Source: Archaeoglobales archaeon (lineage in GTDB: Archaea > Halobacteriota > Archaeoglobi > Archaeoglobales > Archaeoglobaceae). From it: 64,000 nt of DNA. Position 1 is the stretch's first letter. Each line of letters starts with the position of its first letter. The stretch is taken from the NCBI GenBank assembly GCA_030055525.1, contig JASFYJ010000001.1, positions 214,616-278,615 on the forward strand, given 5' to 3'. The position numbers and the translations under genes were made by a program. The notes beneath the pieces are model-generated. The model did no database searches. It was not told the DNA's origin and saw nothing but the letters and a program-made list of their open reading frames with translations. Shown here one piece after another: positions 27,213-36,027 of the stretch.

Positions 27213-27941
27213 TTAAATTTTTCTCAGTTCACCAAGTAAAGGTATTTCCTTGATTTTTCGCTCATCCAATAGATCCCAAATTATTCCACAAGGTCTCTCG
27301 CTACGTTTGGTTTTTATTATCTCCTCCGAGGTGACTATGTAATCTATCGGTACATCGTAGGGAGATTGAGGTAAGCGATCGTTTAAAATCTGAAGTCTAT
27401 GCACAGTTGTAGCTATAGAAATATCTTTTTCAACTAATCCTATCTCAAAAAAGATTGCAAACTCCAGTTCTCCGTATCCTTCTCCCTTCCCCAACCTTTC
27501 GCCGTGTACATTTACACAAACACTACCCTCTACTATTAGATCAACCCTTTCGATTTTACTAAGATCTTCAAGCGTTTTCAATTTCTCTCCAAACTCAAGT
27601 GCTCCTTTTATCGTAGAGATTCTGCTGTAAAGATTTTTAGGAATCTTTTTTGGATCTAATAGTATGAAACCCTCCTTTATTCGAGGAGTTGGCATGATGA
27701 CGATCTTCTGGTCTTTCAAAGCGTTGAATCTTACAGCTCTCTGAGGACTATCGGGATTAATTTTTACTATCTCTGCATTCTTCCAATCTTTAAGCTTCCT
27801 CAGATTTTCTGCTGCCTTTTCTGCATTAAGGAAGTTTGGAATTCTACCATGTGGCGGTAAAGGCATTCTAGCTACTTTTTTCTCAAGCATAATGTTCCAT
27901 ATTCTTTGTCTTATCTCATCCTTTGCGTTCTTGACGTTCAT
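27213..27941 (-). CDS. 5-formyltetrahydrofolate cyclo-ligase-like protein (COG0212)
   Basis: 242 residues of the 5-FCL family. The nucleotide/folate motif region with [16 protein letters not shown] and TTVHRLQIL are visible, with the basic N-terminus [16 protein letters not shown]. Bacterial and eukaryotic members convert 5-formyl-THF to methenyl-THF. This lineage uses methanopterin, so the archaeal substrate is uncertain. It lies 11 bases downstream of mptE, a methanopterin gene, consistent with pterin C1 metabolism. Confidence 0.8.
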   Translation of the reverse strand: MNVKNAKDEIRQRIWNIMLEKKVARMPLPPHGRIPNFLNAEKAAENLRKLKDWKNAEIVKINPDSPQRAVRFNALKDQKIVIMPTPRIKEGFILLDPKKIPKNLYSRISTIKGALEFGEKLKTLEDLSKIERVDLIVEGSVCVNVHGERLGKGEGYGELEFAIFFEIGLVEKDISIATTVHRLQILNDRLPQSPYDVPIDYIVTSEEIIKTKRSERPCGIIWDLLDERKIKEIPLLGELRKI

Positions 27942-27952
27942 CTCAGCGTATT

Positions 27953-28546
27953 TCAGATTATCCCCTCCATCTCTAATATCTTCCTAGCCCATCTTAATTT
28001 TTTAAGCTTTTTACCTTCAGCTCTGTCAAAATCGAATCCATAGAGAATAATTTTTCTCGCTCCAAATCTTTTAGCAATCAGCGCAGCCCTATCACCATCT
28101 GTAAATCCGAAGAAGTTGTAAATTTTATCAAAAGGTAACGTCTGAGTTGTTGCTACGAAGCTTTGAAGTTTTGGAACGACAGATCTTATTCTTTCCATAT
28201 TATCCCCATGAGCATGGAGTACAAGTATGCATCCCTCTTCGCTTAGCTTCACCAGTATCTCATCATCCTCCTCCAGATCAGTAACGTGTACATTCGGAAC
28301 AAAATTTAGCTTTAAAATAGATTTTCCCGCAGATATTACGAAGTCCTCACGAATTTCTTCTCCCTCATACACCCCTCCAACTACGGCAACATCTCTACCT
28401 CTTATAACTTCTAAAACTGAACTATCAAGTAATTTATCTCTCGCAAGCTCGTGTATAAGCTTCGCTGCTCTTTCATCATCCTCTTTGCTGAATCCAAAAT
28501 CCTTAACTATTTCTTCATAAATTTTTAACCAATCGCTCAGCTCCAT
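27953..28546 (-). CDS. mptE: 6-hydroxymethyl-7,8-dihydropterin pyrophosphokinase, archaeal type
   Basis: Archaeal DUF115/MptE enzyme, which pyrophosphorylates hydroxymethyl-dihydropterin for methanopterin (and folate-like) synthesis. Recognisable are VAVVGGVYEGEE, VTDLEEDDE, LHAHGDNMERI, GFTDGDRAALIAKRFGARKIILYGFDFD and KLKKLRWARKIL. 197 aa, a little shorter than some relatives (about 230). It overlaps the end of ileS by 10 bases and precedes the COG0212 gene, forming a small pterin cluster. Confidence 0.88.
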   Translation of the reverse strand: MELSDWLKIYEEIVKDFGFSKEDDERAAKLIHELARDKLLDSSVLEVIRGRDVAVVGGVYEGEEIREDFVISAGKSILKLNFVPNVHVTDLEEDDEILVKLSEEGCILVLHAHGDNMERIRSVVPKLQSFVATTQTLPFDKIYNFFGFTDGDRAALIAKRFGARKIILYGFDFDRAEGKKLKKLRWARKILEMEGII

Positions 28547-31500
28547 CTCTCTATGCCTATCTTAAACTTCATACCCTCAACATCCCAGTCTTTGATGTAA
28601 CCTTTCAACTCCCCAAACACGAGTTCCTTACTCCTCGTTTCCCTCATTATGTATTCTCTCCATCCCTCTACAAGCTCAGGATCAACATCTAAATAGCTTC
28701 TTATATAATCTTCCACGTTCAGGTTCATCTCCTTACGCATCTCCTGGATTCTGCGCACAATTTCTCTAGCATAAGCCTCCCTTATTAGATCTTTGTCGAG
28801 TTCGGTGTAGAGGTAAACAACTCCACCTTCAAAGCTTTCATACACAAAACCTGCAGGTATCTCGTATTCTACAATTAATGCATCTCTGCCAAGCTCAATT
28901 CCTTCAAAAACTATCTTTTCAGGCAATTCTCTCAGGTTTTCCACAAATTTTGCAAATTCTGAGACTTTGTTCTTCAGTATAGGGCCGACAACTTTGAAAT
29001 TCGGTTTTATAACAACCTTCTTTTCGAAGTTTTTAACAACCTTAATTTCTTTTACGTTGCACTGGTTAAGTAGTATATTTTTCAGAGATTCCACAGCTTC
29101 TGCAATTTTTTCTTTTTGAGTTTCGACTATAAGCTCTCTTAGGGGCCATCTAAGCTTTCTTTTAGCTTTATTCCTAGCAGCACTCGTAGCTTCAAATATC
29201 TGTCTAATGATCTTCATTTTTATTTCAAGTTCATCGTCTATATACTCTTCTTCCGCCTTTGGATAATCCTCCAAAAAGATAGACTCTTCCGTCTTTCTGA
29301 AACTCTTGAAAAAGTTCTGGTAGAACCACTCAGATATGAAGGGTGCAAATGGAGCGATAATTCTTATTGATTTGTCGATCACTTTGAACATCGTTTCGTA
29401 AGCAGCCAATTTAGATGGTGACTCCTTCTCTTCCCAAACCCTCGATCTTATCAGCTGAATGTACCACCTGCTGAAGTCCCCTAGGAAGAATTCCAAGAAG
29501 TTCCTTACTACTCTATGAAGCTGACAATTTTCCATTTCATTGTTAGCACTCTTAACGAACCTTTCAAGCCTCGAAAGGATCCACCTGTCTTCAACGCTCA
29601 ATTCATGCTTTATACCCTCATACTTGAAGTTGTCCAAGCTCATGTATGTGTAGGCAAACCTAACAGCATTCCAAATTACATTCATCATTCTGTTTATATT
29701 TCTCGCCTCATCCCAGCTAAACCTCAAATCCTCCCAAGGTGCTGAGCTTAGCACATAAAGCCTAAAACAATCAACTCCAATTTGTTCGATAACTTCTTCT
29801 GGCTCGATAACATTTCCAAGGCTTTTACTCATCTTCCTTCCTAGCTCATCTAAAGTAAAGCCGTGCATTAGTACGGTTTTATATGGAGCTCTATCAAAGC
29901 AAATTATCGAAGTTCCAAGCTGCGAATAGAACCAGCCTCTAGTCTGATCATGTCCCTCCGTTATAAAATCCGCTGGCCAGAGTTTCTCAAAAAGTTCTTT
30001 TTTGGCTGGATAACCTATGCTTGCCCAGCTTGCAACACCACTATCAAACCAGACATCGAAAACGTCAGGAACTCTTTTCATTACTCCGCCACATTTGCAT
30101 TCGAAAGTAATTTCATCGATCCTAGGTTTATGTAGATCGATATCTTCCTTCCATTCGATTTCATCTATGCTTCCAACGATCCTCATTTCTCCACATTTTT
30201 CACAGATCCAGACTGGAATCGGTATACCCCAGTATCTTTGCCTACTTATGCACCAATCCTTAGCGTTGCTTATCCAATCCTTAAAACGTGCACTTCCAGC
30301 CCATTCAGGAATCCAAACAACTTTATTTATCTCCTCAAGCATTTTTTCCTTTATCTTTGTTATAGCAATGAACCACTGCTCAGTAGATCTGTAGATTATG
30401 GGACTTTTACATCTCCAGCAGTGACCGTAGCGGTGGATTATCTTGCCTTCATACAAAATTAAGTTCTTCTCATACAGTTTATCTATCACAACATCGTTTG
30501 CCTCGAAAACTCTCAAACCTGCAAATATCCCTGCATCTTCATTGTAAACTCCTCTCTCATCCACTGGGTTGAATATCGGTAGATTTTTACTTATAGCAAG
30601 CTCATAGTCTTCCAAACCATGCCCAGGAGCTATGTGAACGCATCCTGTATTTTCAGCTGTAACGAAACTTGCTGTATAAACTTTATGAGTCCAAATTTTT
30701 TGCTTAGGCACCTCGTTTGCGAAAATATGCTCATACTCAAGCCCTTCAAGTTCTTTGCCGTTGTAGGTTTCAATTATTTCCCAATGCTTGTAATCGCCCT
30801 TTGAAAGCACGTCTTCAGCTAAATCTTTTGCCAAAATTAAAAATTCTTCTTTCGAATTTTTGATTGCTCTGAATTTTGCATATTCAAAAGCTGGATTCAC
30901 GGCTACAGCGATGTTTGCTGGTAAGGTCCATGGAGTTGTAGTCCAGATGACTATGTAAGTGTTCGGCTCATTTTTGATGGGGAACTTTACATAGATGGAT
31001 GGATCCTCCTTTTCAGCATACTCAACCTCAGCATCAGCTAGGGCAGTTTCACATCTTGGACACCAATTTACGACCATCAACTTTCTTTCAAGCAAACCCT
31101 TTTCATGTGCTTTTTTGATCGCAAACCATGCGGCATTGATGTATTCAGCTTTTATAGTCATGTATGGGTTTTCCCAATCCATCCATACTCCTAAGCTTTT
31201 GAACTGTTCAGTCATGGCATCTTTGTTCTTCAAAGCGTACTCCATACATTTCTGAACGAACTTCTCAACACCAAACTTTTCGATGTCCCTCTTGTTTTTG
31301 AAGCCAAATTCTTGTTCTACCTTGACCTCTATCGGAAGTCCATGCATATCCCAACCGGGTGTGTCGGTAATATCGTATCCGTTCATTCTTTTATATCTTA
31401 AAATTGTATCCTTTATTATTTTATTCCAAGCTGTTCCGAGGTGGATTCTTCCTGTTGTGTACGGCGGCCCATCTACAAAGTAAAATTTTCTACCACTTCT

Positions 31501-31590
31501 TGATTTCACCTTTTCATATATTTTCTTTTCTTTCCAGAATTTCGAAACTTCAGCCTCAACTTTCTGTGGTGAGTATGATGGAGGGATCAT
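28537..31590 (-). CDS. ileS: Isoleucyl-tRNA synthetase
   Basis: Class I synthetase. GRIHLGTAWNK (HIGH) and GRKMSKSLGN (KMSKS) define the catalytic domain, with the CP1 editing domain between (WTTTPWTLPANIA), a CxxC zinc pair in ICEKCGE, and a long C-terminal anticodon region. The open frame reaches TTG 31599, but ATG 31590 is preferred: a TATA box sits about 26 bases upstream and the product then begins MIPPSYSPQKVE as in relatives. 1017 aa. Confidence 0.95.
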   Translation of the reverse strand: MIPPSYSPQKVEAEVSKFWKEKKIYEKVKSRSGRKFYFVDGPPYTTGRIHLGTAWNKIIKDTILRYKRMNGYDITDTPGWDMHGLPIEVKVEQEFGFKNKRDIEKFGVEKFVQKCMEYALKNKDAMTEQFKSLGVWMDWENPYMTIKAEYINAAWFAIKKAHEKGLLERKLMVVNWCPRCETALADAEVEYAEKEDPSIYVKFPIKNEPNTYIVIWTTTPWTLPANIAVAVNPAFEYAKFRAIKNSKEEFLILAKDLAEDVLSKGDYKHWEIIETYNGKELEGLEYEHIFANEVPKQKIWTHKVYTASFVTAENTGCVHIAPGHGLEDYELAISKNLPIFNPVDERGVYNEDAGIFAGLRVFEANDVVIDKLYEKNLILYEGKIIHRYGHCWRCKSPIIYRSTEQWFIAITKIKEKMLEEINKVVWIPEWAGSARFKDWISNAKDWCISRQRYWGIPIPVWICEKCGEMRIVGSIDEIEWKEDIDLHKPRIDEITFECKCGGVMKRVPDVFDVWFDSGVASWASIGYPAKKELFEKLWPADFITEGHDQTRGWFYSQLGTSIICFDRAPYKTVLMHGFTLDELGRKMSKSLGNVIEPEEVIEQIGVDCFRLYVLSSAPWEDLRFSWDEARNINRMMNVIWNAVRFAYTYMSLDNFKYEGIKHELSVEDRWILSRLERFVKSANNEMENCQLHRVVRNFLEFFLGDFSRWYIQLIRSRVWEEKESPSKLAAYETMFKVIDKSIRIIAPFAPFISEWFYQNFFKSFRKTEESIFLEDYPKAEEEYIDDELEIKMKIIRQIFEATSAARNKAKRKLRWPLRELIVETQKEKIAEAVESLKNILLNQCNVKEIKVVKNFEKKVVIKPNFKVVGPILKNKVSEFAKFVENLRELPEKIVFEGIELGRDALIVEYEIPAGFVYESFEGGVVYLYTELDKDLIREAYAREIVRRIQEMRKEMNLNVEDYIRSYLDVDPELVEGWREYIMRETRSKELVFGELKGYIKDWDVEGMKFKIGIERWS

Positions 31591-31610
31591 GGAAGGCAAA
31601 TGTAACGAAG

Positions 31611-31621
31611 ATTAAAAAATT
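31611..31621 (-). promoter_or_regulatory. TATA box of ileS-mptE operon
   Basis: Minus-strand AATTTTTTAAT centred about 26 bases before ATG 31590; leaderless spacing that fixes the ileS start. Confidence 0.55.
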
Positions 31622-31704
31622 TAGCTGAGCATAAGCTGTTGTAGCAAAATTATGCTTATTCAGAAAATTAAGTTGATTAGGAAAAATAAGAAGCTGACGA
31701 AAAA

Positions 31705-31713
31705 CTTAAAAAC
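31705..31713 (+). promoter_or_regulatory. TATA box of the duplicated Cys-domain gene
   Basis: CTTAAAAAC, about 25 bases before ATG 31733; leaderless spacing. Confidence 0.45.
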
Positions 31714-31732
31714 ATAATTAAGTATTGAACTT

Positions 31733-32392
31733 ATGGTGTCGCGATTAAAAGTTGTGGATCAACTTTGCGGTAAGCTTGTTGAAAGTACAGTTGAAGCCAG
31801 AAAGGAAGGTGGACTCTATAAAGTAAAAGTGAATTCCCCTTGCCCCTATGTACAGCTTTTTGCAAAGAAAGTAGAAGAGATGAAGTGGGATATGAAACAG
31901 ATCTACGATCTAAGCATCTACAACATGTGGCTGACTGCTAAGAGCTTCGGTATTAAACCGTTCTGCCCAATTCCAACTGCCGTGATGAATGCGATATGGC
32001 TTGAAGCAGGACTTATTGCTGAATCTGTCGCTTTAACTACGAAGACGAGCTTCAACCTCAAGAAAGATGATGCAACTACTATCGAGCTAGACATTCCAAT
32101 ATGCGGCTATTTGGCAAAGATCGATGCTGAATCAACTCCCGCTAAAAAAGTAAAGATAAGTGTCGAAATCCCGTGTCCTGATGTTAAGAAGTTCTTGAAA
32201 GATATAAATACAAAAACTTTCAGAGATCTTGATGATTGCGATGAAATATACAGACTTTCGAAGATAACAGATGAAAAAACGTGCTTCGTTCCAGTTGCAG
32301 TATGTATAGCTTATGCAATACAATCTAAAAAATTAGAAGTTATAGATAAAGATAGACCCGTTGTCGAAATTACCATGGCAAAAAATAGCTGA
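31733..32392 (+). CDS. Tandem-duplicated Cys-domain protein (DUF6951-like), upstream of mta genes
   Basis: 219 residues made of two copies of one domain. Repeat 1 (about 8-98): QLCGKLVES, SPCPYVQLFAKKV, LSIYNMWLTAKSFGIKPFCPIPTAVMNAIWLEAGL. Repeat 2 (about 123-212): PICGYLAKID, IPCPDVKKFLKDI, DEIYRLSKITDEKTCFVPVAVCIAYAI. Each has the same order CG...CP...C-P-A helix, so three cysteines per copy recur. I recall similar single-domain proteins (DUF6951) in methanogens, from memory only. No signal peptide or membrane segment. It precedes mtaB by 190 bases on the same strand with its own TATA box. Function unknown; cofactor or metal binding through the cysteines is a guess. Confidence 0.75.
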   Translation: MVSRLKVVDQLCGKLVESTVEARKEGGLYKVKVNSPCPYVQLFAKKVEEMKWDMKQIYDLSIYNMWLTAKSFGIKPFCPIPTAVMNAIWLEAGLIAESVALTTKTSFNLKKDDATTIELDIPICGYLAKIDAESTPAKKVKISVEIPCPDVKKFLKDINTKTFRDLDDCDEIYRLSKITDEKTCFVPVAVCIAYAIQSKKLEVIDKDRPVVEITMAKNS

Positions 32393-32413
32393 AAGGTAAA
32401 TAGATATTCACAT

Positions 32414-32448
32414 AAATAAAAGATGTGCTAGTTATATATCTTTTATTT
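32414..32448. repeat. 11-base inverted repeat downstream of Cys-domain gene, upstream of mtaB
   Basis: AAATAAAAGAT (32414-32424) and its exact complement ATCTTTTATTT (32438-32448) flank a 13-base spacer. It begins 21 bases after the preceding stop and lies about 100 bases before the mtaB TATA box. Either a terminator-like hairpin or an upstream operator; AT-rich arms limit hairpin strength. Confidence 0.5.
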
Positions 32449-32476
32449 TGGTATCAAAATTCGCATTTTTTACCAA
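32448..32476. repeat. Second dyad in the mtaB upstream region
   Basis: TTGGTA (32448-32453) and TACCAA (32471-32476), 17 bases apart, directly adjoining the 11-base dyad. A candidate regulatory site; 6-base arms can arise by chance. Confidence 0.3.
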
Positions 32477-32523
32477 TATAAAATCCAGTCTTTTTGACGT
32501 CTAATCAATTATTTTTTATGAAA

Positions 32524-32575
32524 AACTTTAAATTCTACAGGTGTAACTACATATCGCAGTAAAAATTTGGAGGTG
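32524..32575 (+). promoter_or_regulatory. mtaB promoter and ribosome binding site
   Basis: AACTTTAAATT (32524-32534) is a TATA box predicting transcription near 32555. GGAGGTG (32569-32575) is a consensus ribosome binding site seven bases before ATG 32583. A leader of about 28 bases and an optimal binding site suggest strong expression, as seen for methyltransferase operons. Confidence 0.6.
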
Positions 32576-32582
32576 TTGTGAA

Positions 32583-33974
32583 ATGGGAATAAAAAGATTT
32601 ACGTCTATGGCGTATAAAAGCGCGGATGACATTGTGTTTGGAAAGGCTTTGTACCCCGTCTACGAGCGCTTTGGCGTGCCAATTGGCGCTGGTTTTGTGG
32701 TGCCAGAGATAAAAGTTGCCCCAAGGCCTGGGAGCGAAAAAGATCTTGAAACTTTTGTCAAACACCACAAGGAATTCACCGAAGAGATACTGAAGATATG
32801 TGCAACACTTGGATTCCCGTATATAATGATTGAGCAGGAGCACGTGTTCCAGCAAACTTACAATCCGAAGTATGCCTATGAAACTGCACATGCACAGGTA
32901 GAGCTTGCTGAGAAATACTACGAAGAGTATGGAATTGGTGTAACAATTAGGCATACAATCGGAGACATTAGAAAGGCAGAAGCTGAGGGTGGATTAAGAG
33001 AGAGCGATTTGACAAAGAGGATGTTTGAATCGTTTGAACAGGCAGCATCAGCTGGTGTTGGTGATGTAGCGATTGAAACGTTAGGTGGTAAAGAAATTGT
33101 AGACTATGCAGTTGCAAGAGGCGACATAAAGGGTATACTATTTGGTATCGGTGTTTGTGGTAGTGAAGATATGGCTTGGGTATGGCCACAGATAGTAAAG
33201 ATCGCAACCAAATACGGCACAATTCCAGCTGGTGATACGAACTGCAGCGGTGCAAACACCGTGATGTTCTTAGCTGGAGGTTTGATGGATAGAGAAGTTG
33301 CCCACACAATTGCAGCGCTTGCAAGAGCTATTGCTGGTGCAAGAAGCCTCGTAGCTGTAGAAGCCGGAGCCAAAGGGCCACTAAAGGATTGCGGCTACGA
33401 GAACCCGATAATTAAAGCGATAACTGGAGTCCCGATATGTATTGAATGCACAAGCATATGTGCGTGCGCGCATATAGATGTTATGGGTAACCTGAACAGA
33501 GCGGTTGGAGATGTCTATTCTAACGAATCGGTAGAATATCATCAGGAGTTCGGCGGTAGCACTGCTGAAGTCTGGACCGCTGTAACAGGCAACGCTGCAG
33601 CTCTCTCAAATACTGCTCTACAGGCTAAACAGGAGAAGGTTTTGAGAGATCTGCTAACCTACTCTGATATGTACAGAGATCCGCAGGGATTAATATTGGC
33701 CTACCCGAACGCATACAGGATCGGCAAAGTAATCACGCAGTATGGAAAAGACCCATACCTGAGAGCAAAGTACGCTGCAATCGAGGCTGGAAACATAATA
33801 CTCGAAGCAGCTGAGGCGAAGAAGATAAAACTCTCCCGCTGGGAGCTTGATACACTCAACAAAGCCATGGAGACACTCAAGGCATTACCAGATGATGCCG
33901 ATAAGTTCTTAGAAGACTGCTTGAAAGAATACAAGAACGTGCCATACTTCAATCCGAAGAATTACGGATGGTAA
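32583..33974 (+). CDS. mtaB: Methanol:corrinoid methyltransferase MtaB
   Basis: Zinc enzyme that activates methanol and transfers its methyl group to the Co(I) corrinoid of MtaC. 463 aa, near-identical in length to Methanosarcina MtaB. Counting from the start, Glu165 (AIETLGG), Cys221 (DTNCSGAN) and Cys270 (LKDCGYENP) fall exactly where the known zinc ligands Glu164, Cys220 and Cys269 of M. barkeri MtaB lie. Conserved stretches IMIEQEHVFQQTYNP and IRHTIGDIRKAE also fit. First gene of the mtaB-mtaA-mtaC run; strong promoter upstream. A non-methanol substrate is unlikely given full ligand conservation. Confidence 0.95.
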   Translation: MGIKRFTSMAYKSADDIVFGKALYPVYERFGVPIGAGFVVPEIKVAPRPGSEKDLETFVKHHKEFTEEILKICATLGFPYIMIEQEHVFQQTYNPKYAYETAHAQVELAEKYYEEYGIGVTIRHTIGDIRKAEAEGGLRESDLTKRMFESFEQAASAGVGDVAIETLGGKEIVDYAVARGDIKGILFGIGVCGSEDMAWVWPQIVKIATKYGTIPAGDTNCSGANTVMFLAGGLMDREVAHTIAALARAIAGARSLVAVEAGAKGPLKDCGYENPIIKAITGVPICIECTSICACAHIDVMGNLNRAVGDVYSNESVEYHQEFGGSTAEVWTAVTGNAAALSNTALQAKQEKVLRDLLTYSDMYRDPQGLILAYPNAYRIGKVITQYGKDPYLRAKYAAIEAGNIILEAAEAKKIKLSRWELDTLNKAMETLKALPDDADKFLEDCLKEYKNVPYFNPKNYGW

Positions 33975-34007
33975 CTTAATTTTAAAATTTTTTATATGAG
34001 GTGAAGA

Positions 34008-35114
34008 ATGATGAGCCCGAAGAGAAGGGTAATAACAGCATTGACGGGCGGAACCCCAGATAGGGTTCCTGCATCTTGCGTTACCCAGCTTGGCATAGTT
34101 GATGCTATGGCTGCGGTAAATGCCTACTTCCCCAACGCCCACAAAGATGCCGAAAAAATGGCAAAGCTCGGTTCAGCTTTGTGGGAGCTTGCAAAGCTTG
34201 AGGCTGCAAGAGTCCCATTCTGCTTAACTGTAATAGCCGAAGCTCTTGGATGCAAGATAGACTTTGCAACCCAAGAAAGGACACCTTCCGTTAAAGAACA
34301 TCTCGCTAAACCAGAAAAAGTTGAGATCCCAGACAACTTCTTGGAAAGAGGAAGGATACCAGTCGTAAGAGATGCTATAAAGATCCTAAGAAGCACTGTT
34401 GGAGATACGCTGCCGATCATTGTAGGAATGGAGGGACCATTCACATTGGCAGGCCATCTAGCTGGGACTGAGCAGCTCGTTTCATGGTGCTTAACGAATC
34501 CCGAGAAGGTGAACGCCATAATGGAAGTAACTGCAGAAGCTGTGACGATGTACGCAAAGTACATGCTAAAAGCCGGGGCAGATATTGTGACGATCGCTGA
34601 TCCAACAGCTTCACCAAATCTGATAGATCCATCGATGTTCAAGACACTTGTAAAACCAAAACTTGCCGAAGTTGCTGGGAATGTTGGAGGAATAATGGTT
34701 CTGCACATCTGCGGAGATGTTACAAAGATACTCGCAGACATGGCTGAGTGCGGCTTTAACGGCTTAAGCATTGAAGAAGCTGTTGATGTCGCCAAGGCGA
34801 GGAGAATTGTAGGCGATGATGTGGCTTTAGTCGGAAACGTATCAGCTAGTAAGACTTTGCCGTTTGGAACAGCAGATGCTGTAAAGGCTGAAGCGCTCAA
34901 AGCTTTACAGAGCGGTGTAGATGTACTAGCTCCAGGATGCGGTTTGCCACCGATTACTCCAATTCAAAATGTAGTAGCAATGGTGCAAGCTGCAGAGGTA
35001 TGGAATCAGCCGAGGAAGAAGATTGCTGTGGCCGGTGCTCTGACACCGGAAATGGCTAAAGAGATAGGGTATGGTATTGGTGAAGCTTTGGCTAAGATGA
35101 TTTATGAAAGGTAA
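34008..35114 (+). CDS. mtaA: Methylcobamide methyltransferase MtaA/MtbA-type
   Basis: Uroporphyrinogen decarboxylase-fold zinc enzyme that takes the methyl group from methylated corrinoid protein and gives it to a thiol, coenzyme M in methanogens. 368 aa. Zinc ligands are visible as His233 and Cys235 (VLHICGD) and Cys311 (APGCGLPPITP), matching the H-x-C...C pattern of MtaA/MtbA and excluding HemE. RRVITALTGGTPDRVP is the family N-terminus. GAGGTG lies upstream of the tandem ATG ATG. The preference for coenzyme M over another acceptor cannot be read from sequence. In Methanosarcina mtaA is usually unlinked to mtaCB; here it sits between mtaB and mtaC. Confidence 0.9.
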   Translation: MMSPKRRVITALTGGTPDRVPASCVTQLGIVDAMAAVNAYFPNAHKDAEKMAKLGSALWELAKLEAARVPFCLTVIAEALGCKIDFATQERTPSVKEHLAKPEKVEIPDNFLERGRIPVVRDAIKILRSTVGDTLPIIVGMEGPFTLAGHLAGTEQLVSWCLTNPEKVNAIMEVTAEAVTMYAKYMLKAGADIVTIADPTASPNLIDPSMFKTLVKPKLAEVAGNVGGIMVLHICGDVTKILADMAECGFNGLSIEEAVDVAKARRIVGDDVALVGNVSASKTLPFGTADAVKAEALKALQSGVDVLAPGCGLPPITPIQNVVAMVQAAEVWNQPRKKIAVAGALTPEMAKEIGYGIGEALAKMIYER

Positions 35115-35136
35115 TTCGGTTTTGGAGGTGAGATAG

Positions 35137-35988
35137 ATGGATGGTCGTGAAATTGGTTGGGCGATGGTTGAGGGAATTTTGGCTGGAATGAGGCCCTCCG
35201 TAAAGGAGGAAGTGATAGACTTCGACAAAATATTTGTTAGATACAACGTGATTGAAGAGGAGAAGAAGCTAGGCTTGAAGCCGGAAGAGCTTGTTAAGGA
35301 TATAATGCCGAAAGATGAGCCCTGGAAGACGATTGCGTATGCAGTATTCAAGGGCGATGCCGCTACGGCTCTCGAAGAGACAAAGAAGGCTCTTGAAAAG
35401 TATCCACCAAAGGAAATCGTAGATAAGGGCTTAGCCCCAGGCATGCAGGCTGTATCAAAGCTTTACGATGATGGGATATACTACTTGCCACAGGTGATGC
35501 TTTCAGCCGATGCCATGAGCGCTGCAGTACAATACATTGAGCAGAAGGTTGGAGCCGGCAAAATAGAGAAGAAAGGCAAAGTAGTAATGCATGTTGCAGA
35601 AGGAGACATTCACGATCTCGGCAAGAACCTTGCAAAAGTGTTCTTAGTTGCAGATGGTTGGGAAGTGATCGATCTTGGCAGAGATGTACCGGTTGATGAG
35701 GTAGTTAAAGCAGTTGAAAAATACAAGCCGGTGATGGTAACTGGAACTGCTTTGATGACAACTACGATGACCGCTTTCCCGAAGATTGCAAAGAAACTGC
35801 TAGATAAGGGAATAAAGATCCCATTCATATGCGGTGGTGGAGCCGTTAACGAAGACTTCGTTAACACGTTCCCGCTTGGAGTTATAGCAAAGAAGGCGCA
35901 TCAGGCACCAAAGTTTGCCGAAGCTGCAAAGAAAGGCATCTCTTGGGAAGAACTTCGTGCCAAATGGCACGAAATCGCTCCAGCCTAA
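35137..35988 (+). CDS. mtaC: Methanol-specific corrinoid protein MtaC
   Basis: Carries the cobalamin-type cofactor that shuttles the methyl group between MtaB and MtaA. An N-terminal helical cap domain (about 25-130) precedes the B12-binding Rossmann domain. The lower axial ligand is His159 in GDIHDLGKN (D-x-H-x-x-G). TGTALMTTTM and FICGGGAVNEDFV are typical of MtaC rather than methylamine corrinoid proteins. 283 aa, about 25 longer than the M. barkeri protein, with the extra residues at the N-terminus. GGAGGTG lies before the ATG. T-rich sequence just after the stop may partly terminate transcription. Confidence 0.94.
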   Translation: MDGREIGWAMVEGILAGMRPSVKEEVIDFDKIFVRYNVIEEEKKLGLKPEELVKDIMPKDEPWKTIAYAVFKGDAATALEETKKALEKYPPKEIVDKGLAPGMQAVSKLYDDGIYYLPQVMLSADAMSAAVQYIEQKVGAGKIEKKGKVVMHVAEGDIHDLGKNLAKVFLVADGWEVIDLGRDVPVDEVVKAVEKYKPVMVTGTALMTTTMTAFPKIAKKLLDKGIKIPFICGGGAVNEDFVNTFPLGVIAKKAHQAPKFAEAAKKGISWEELRAKWHEIAPA

Positions 35989-36027
35989 ATTTAATTTTTT
36001 TATTTTTCTATTTAGTCAGGTGAGGAT

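Noticed and set aside
32401-32540. Small protein gene in the mtaB upstream region
   Set aside because: All frames are short with frequent stops and no ribosome binding site; the region is better explained as regulatory DNA.
34124-34900. 258-codon open frame on the minus strand inside mtaA
   Set aside because: It lies entirely opposite mtaA, which has full catalytic motifs; the product is a Ser/Ala-rich low-complexity protein with no family signature, typical of an antisense shadow.
34008-35114. Uroporphyrinogen decarboxylase (HemE) for the MtaA-type gene
   Set aside because: Same fold, but the zinc ligand set His233/Cys235/Cys311 and position between mtaB and mtaC indicate a methylcobamide methyltransferase.
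32583-35988. Methylamine or pyrrolysine-dependent methyltransferase system
   Set aside because: MtaB reads through without in-frame amber codons and has the methanol-type zinc ligands; no mtmB, mtbB or mttB-like gene is present.
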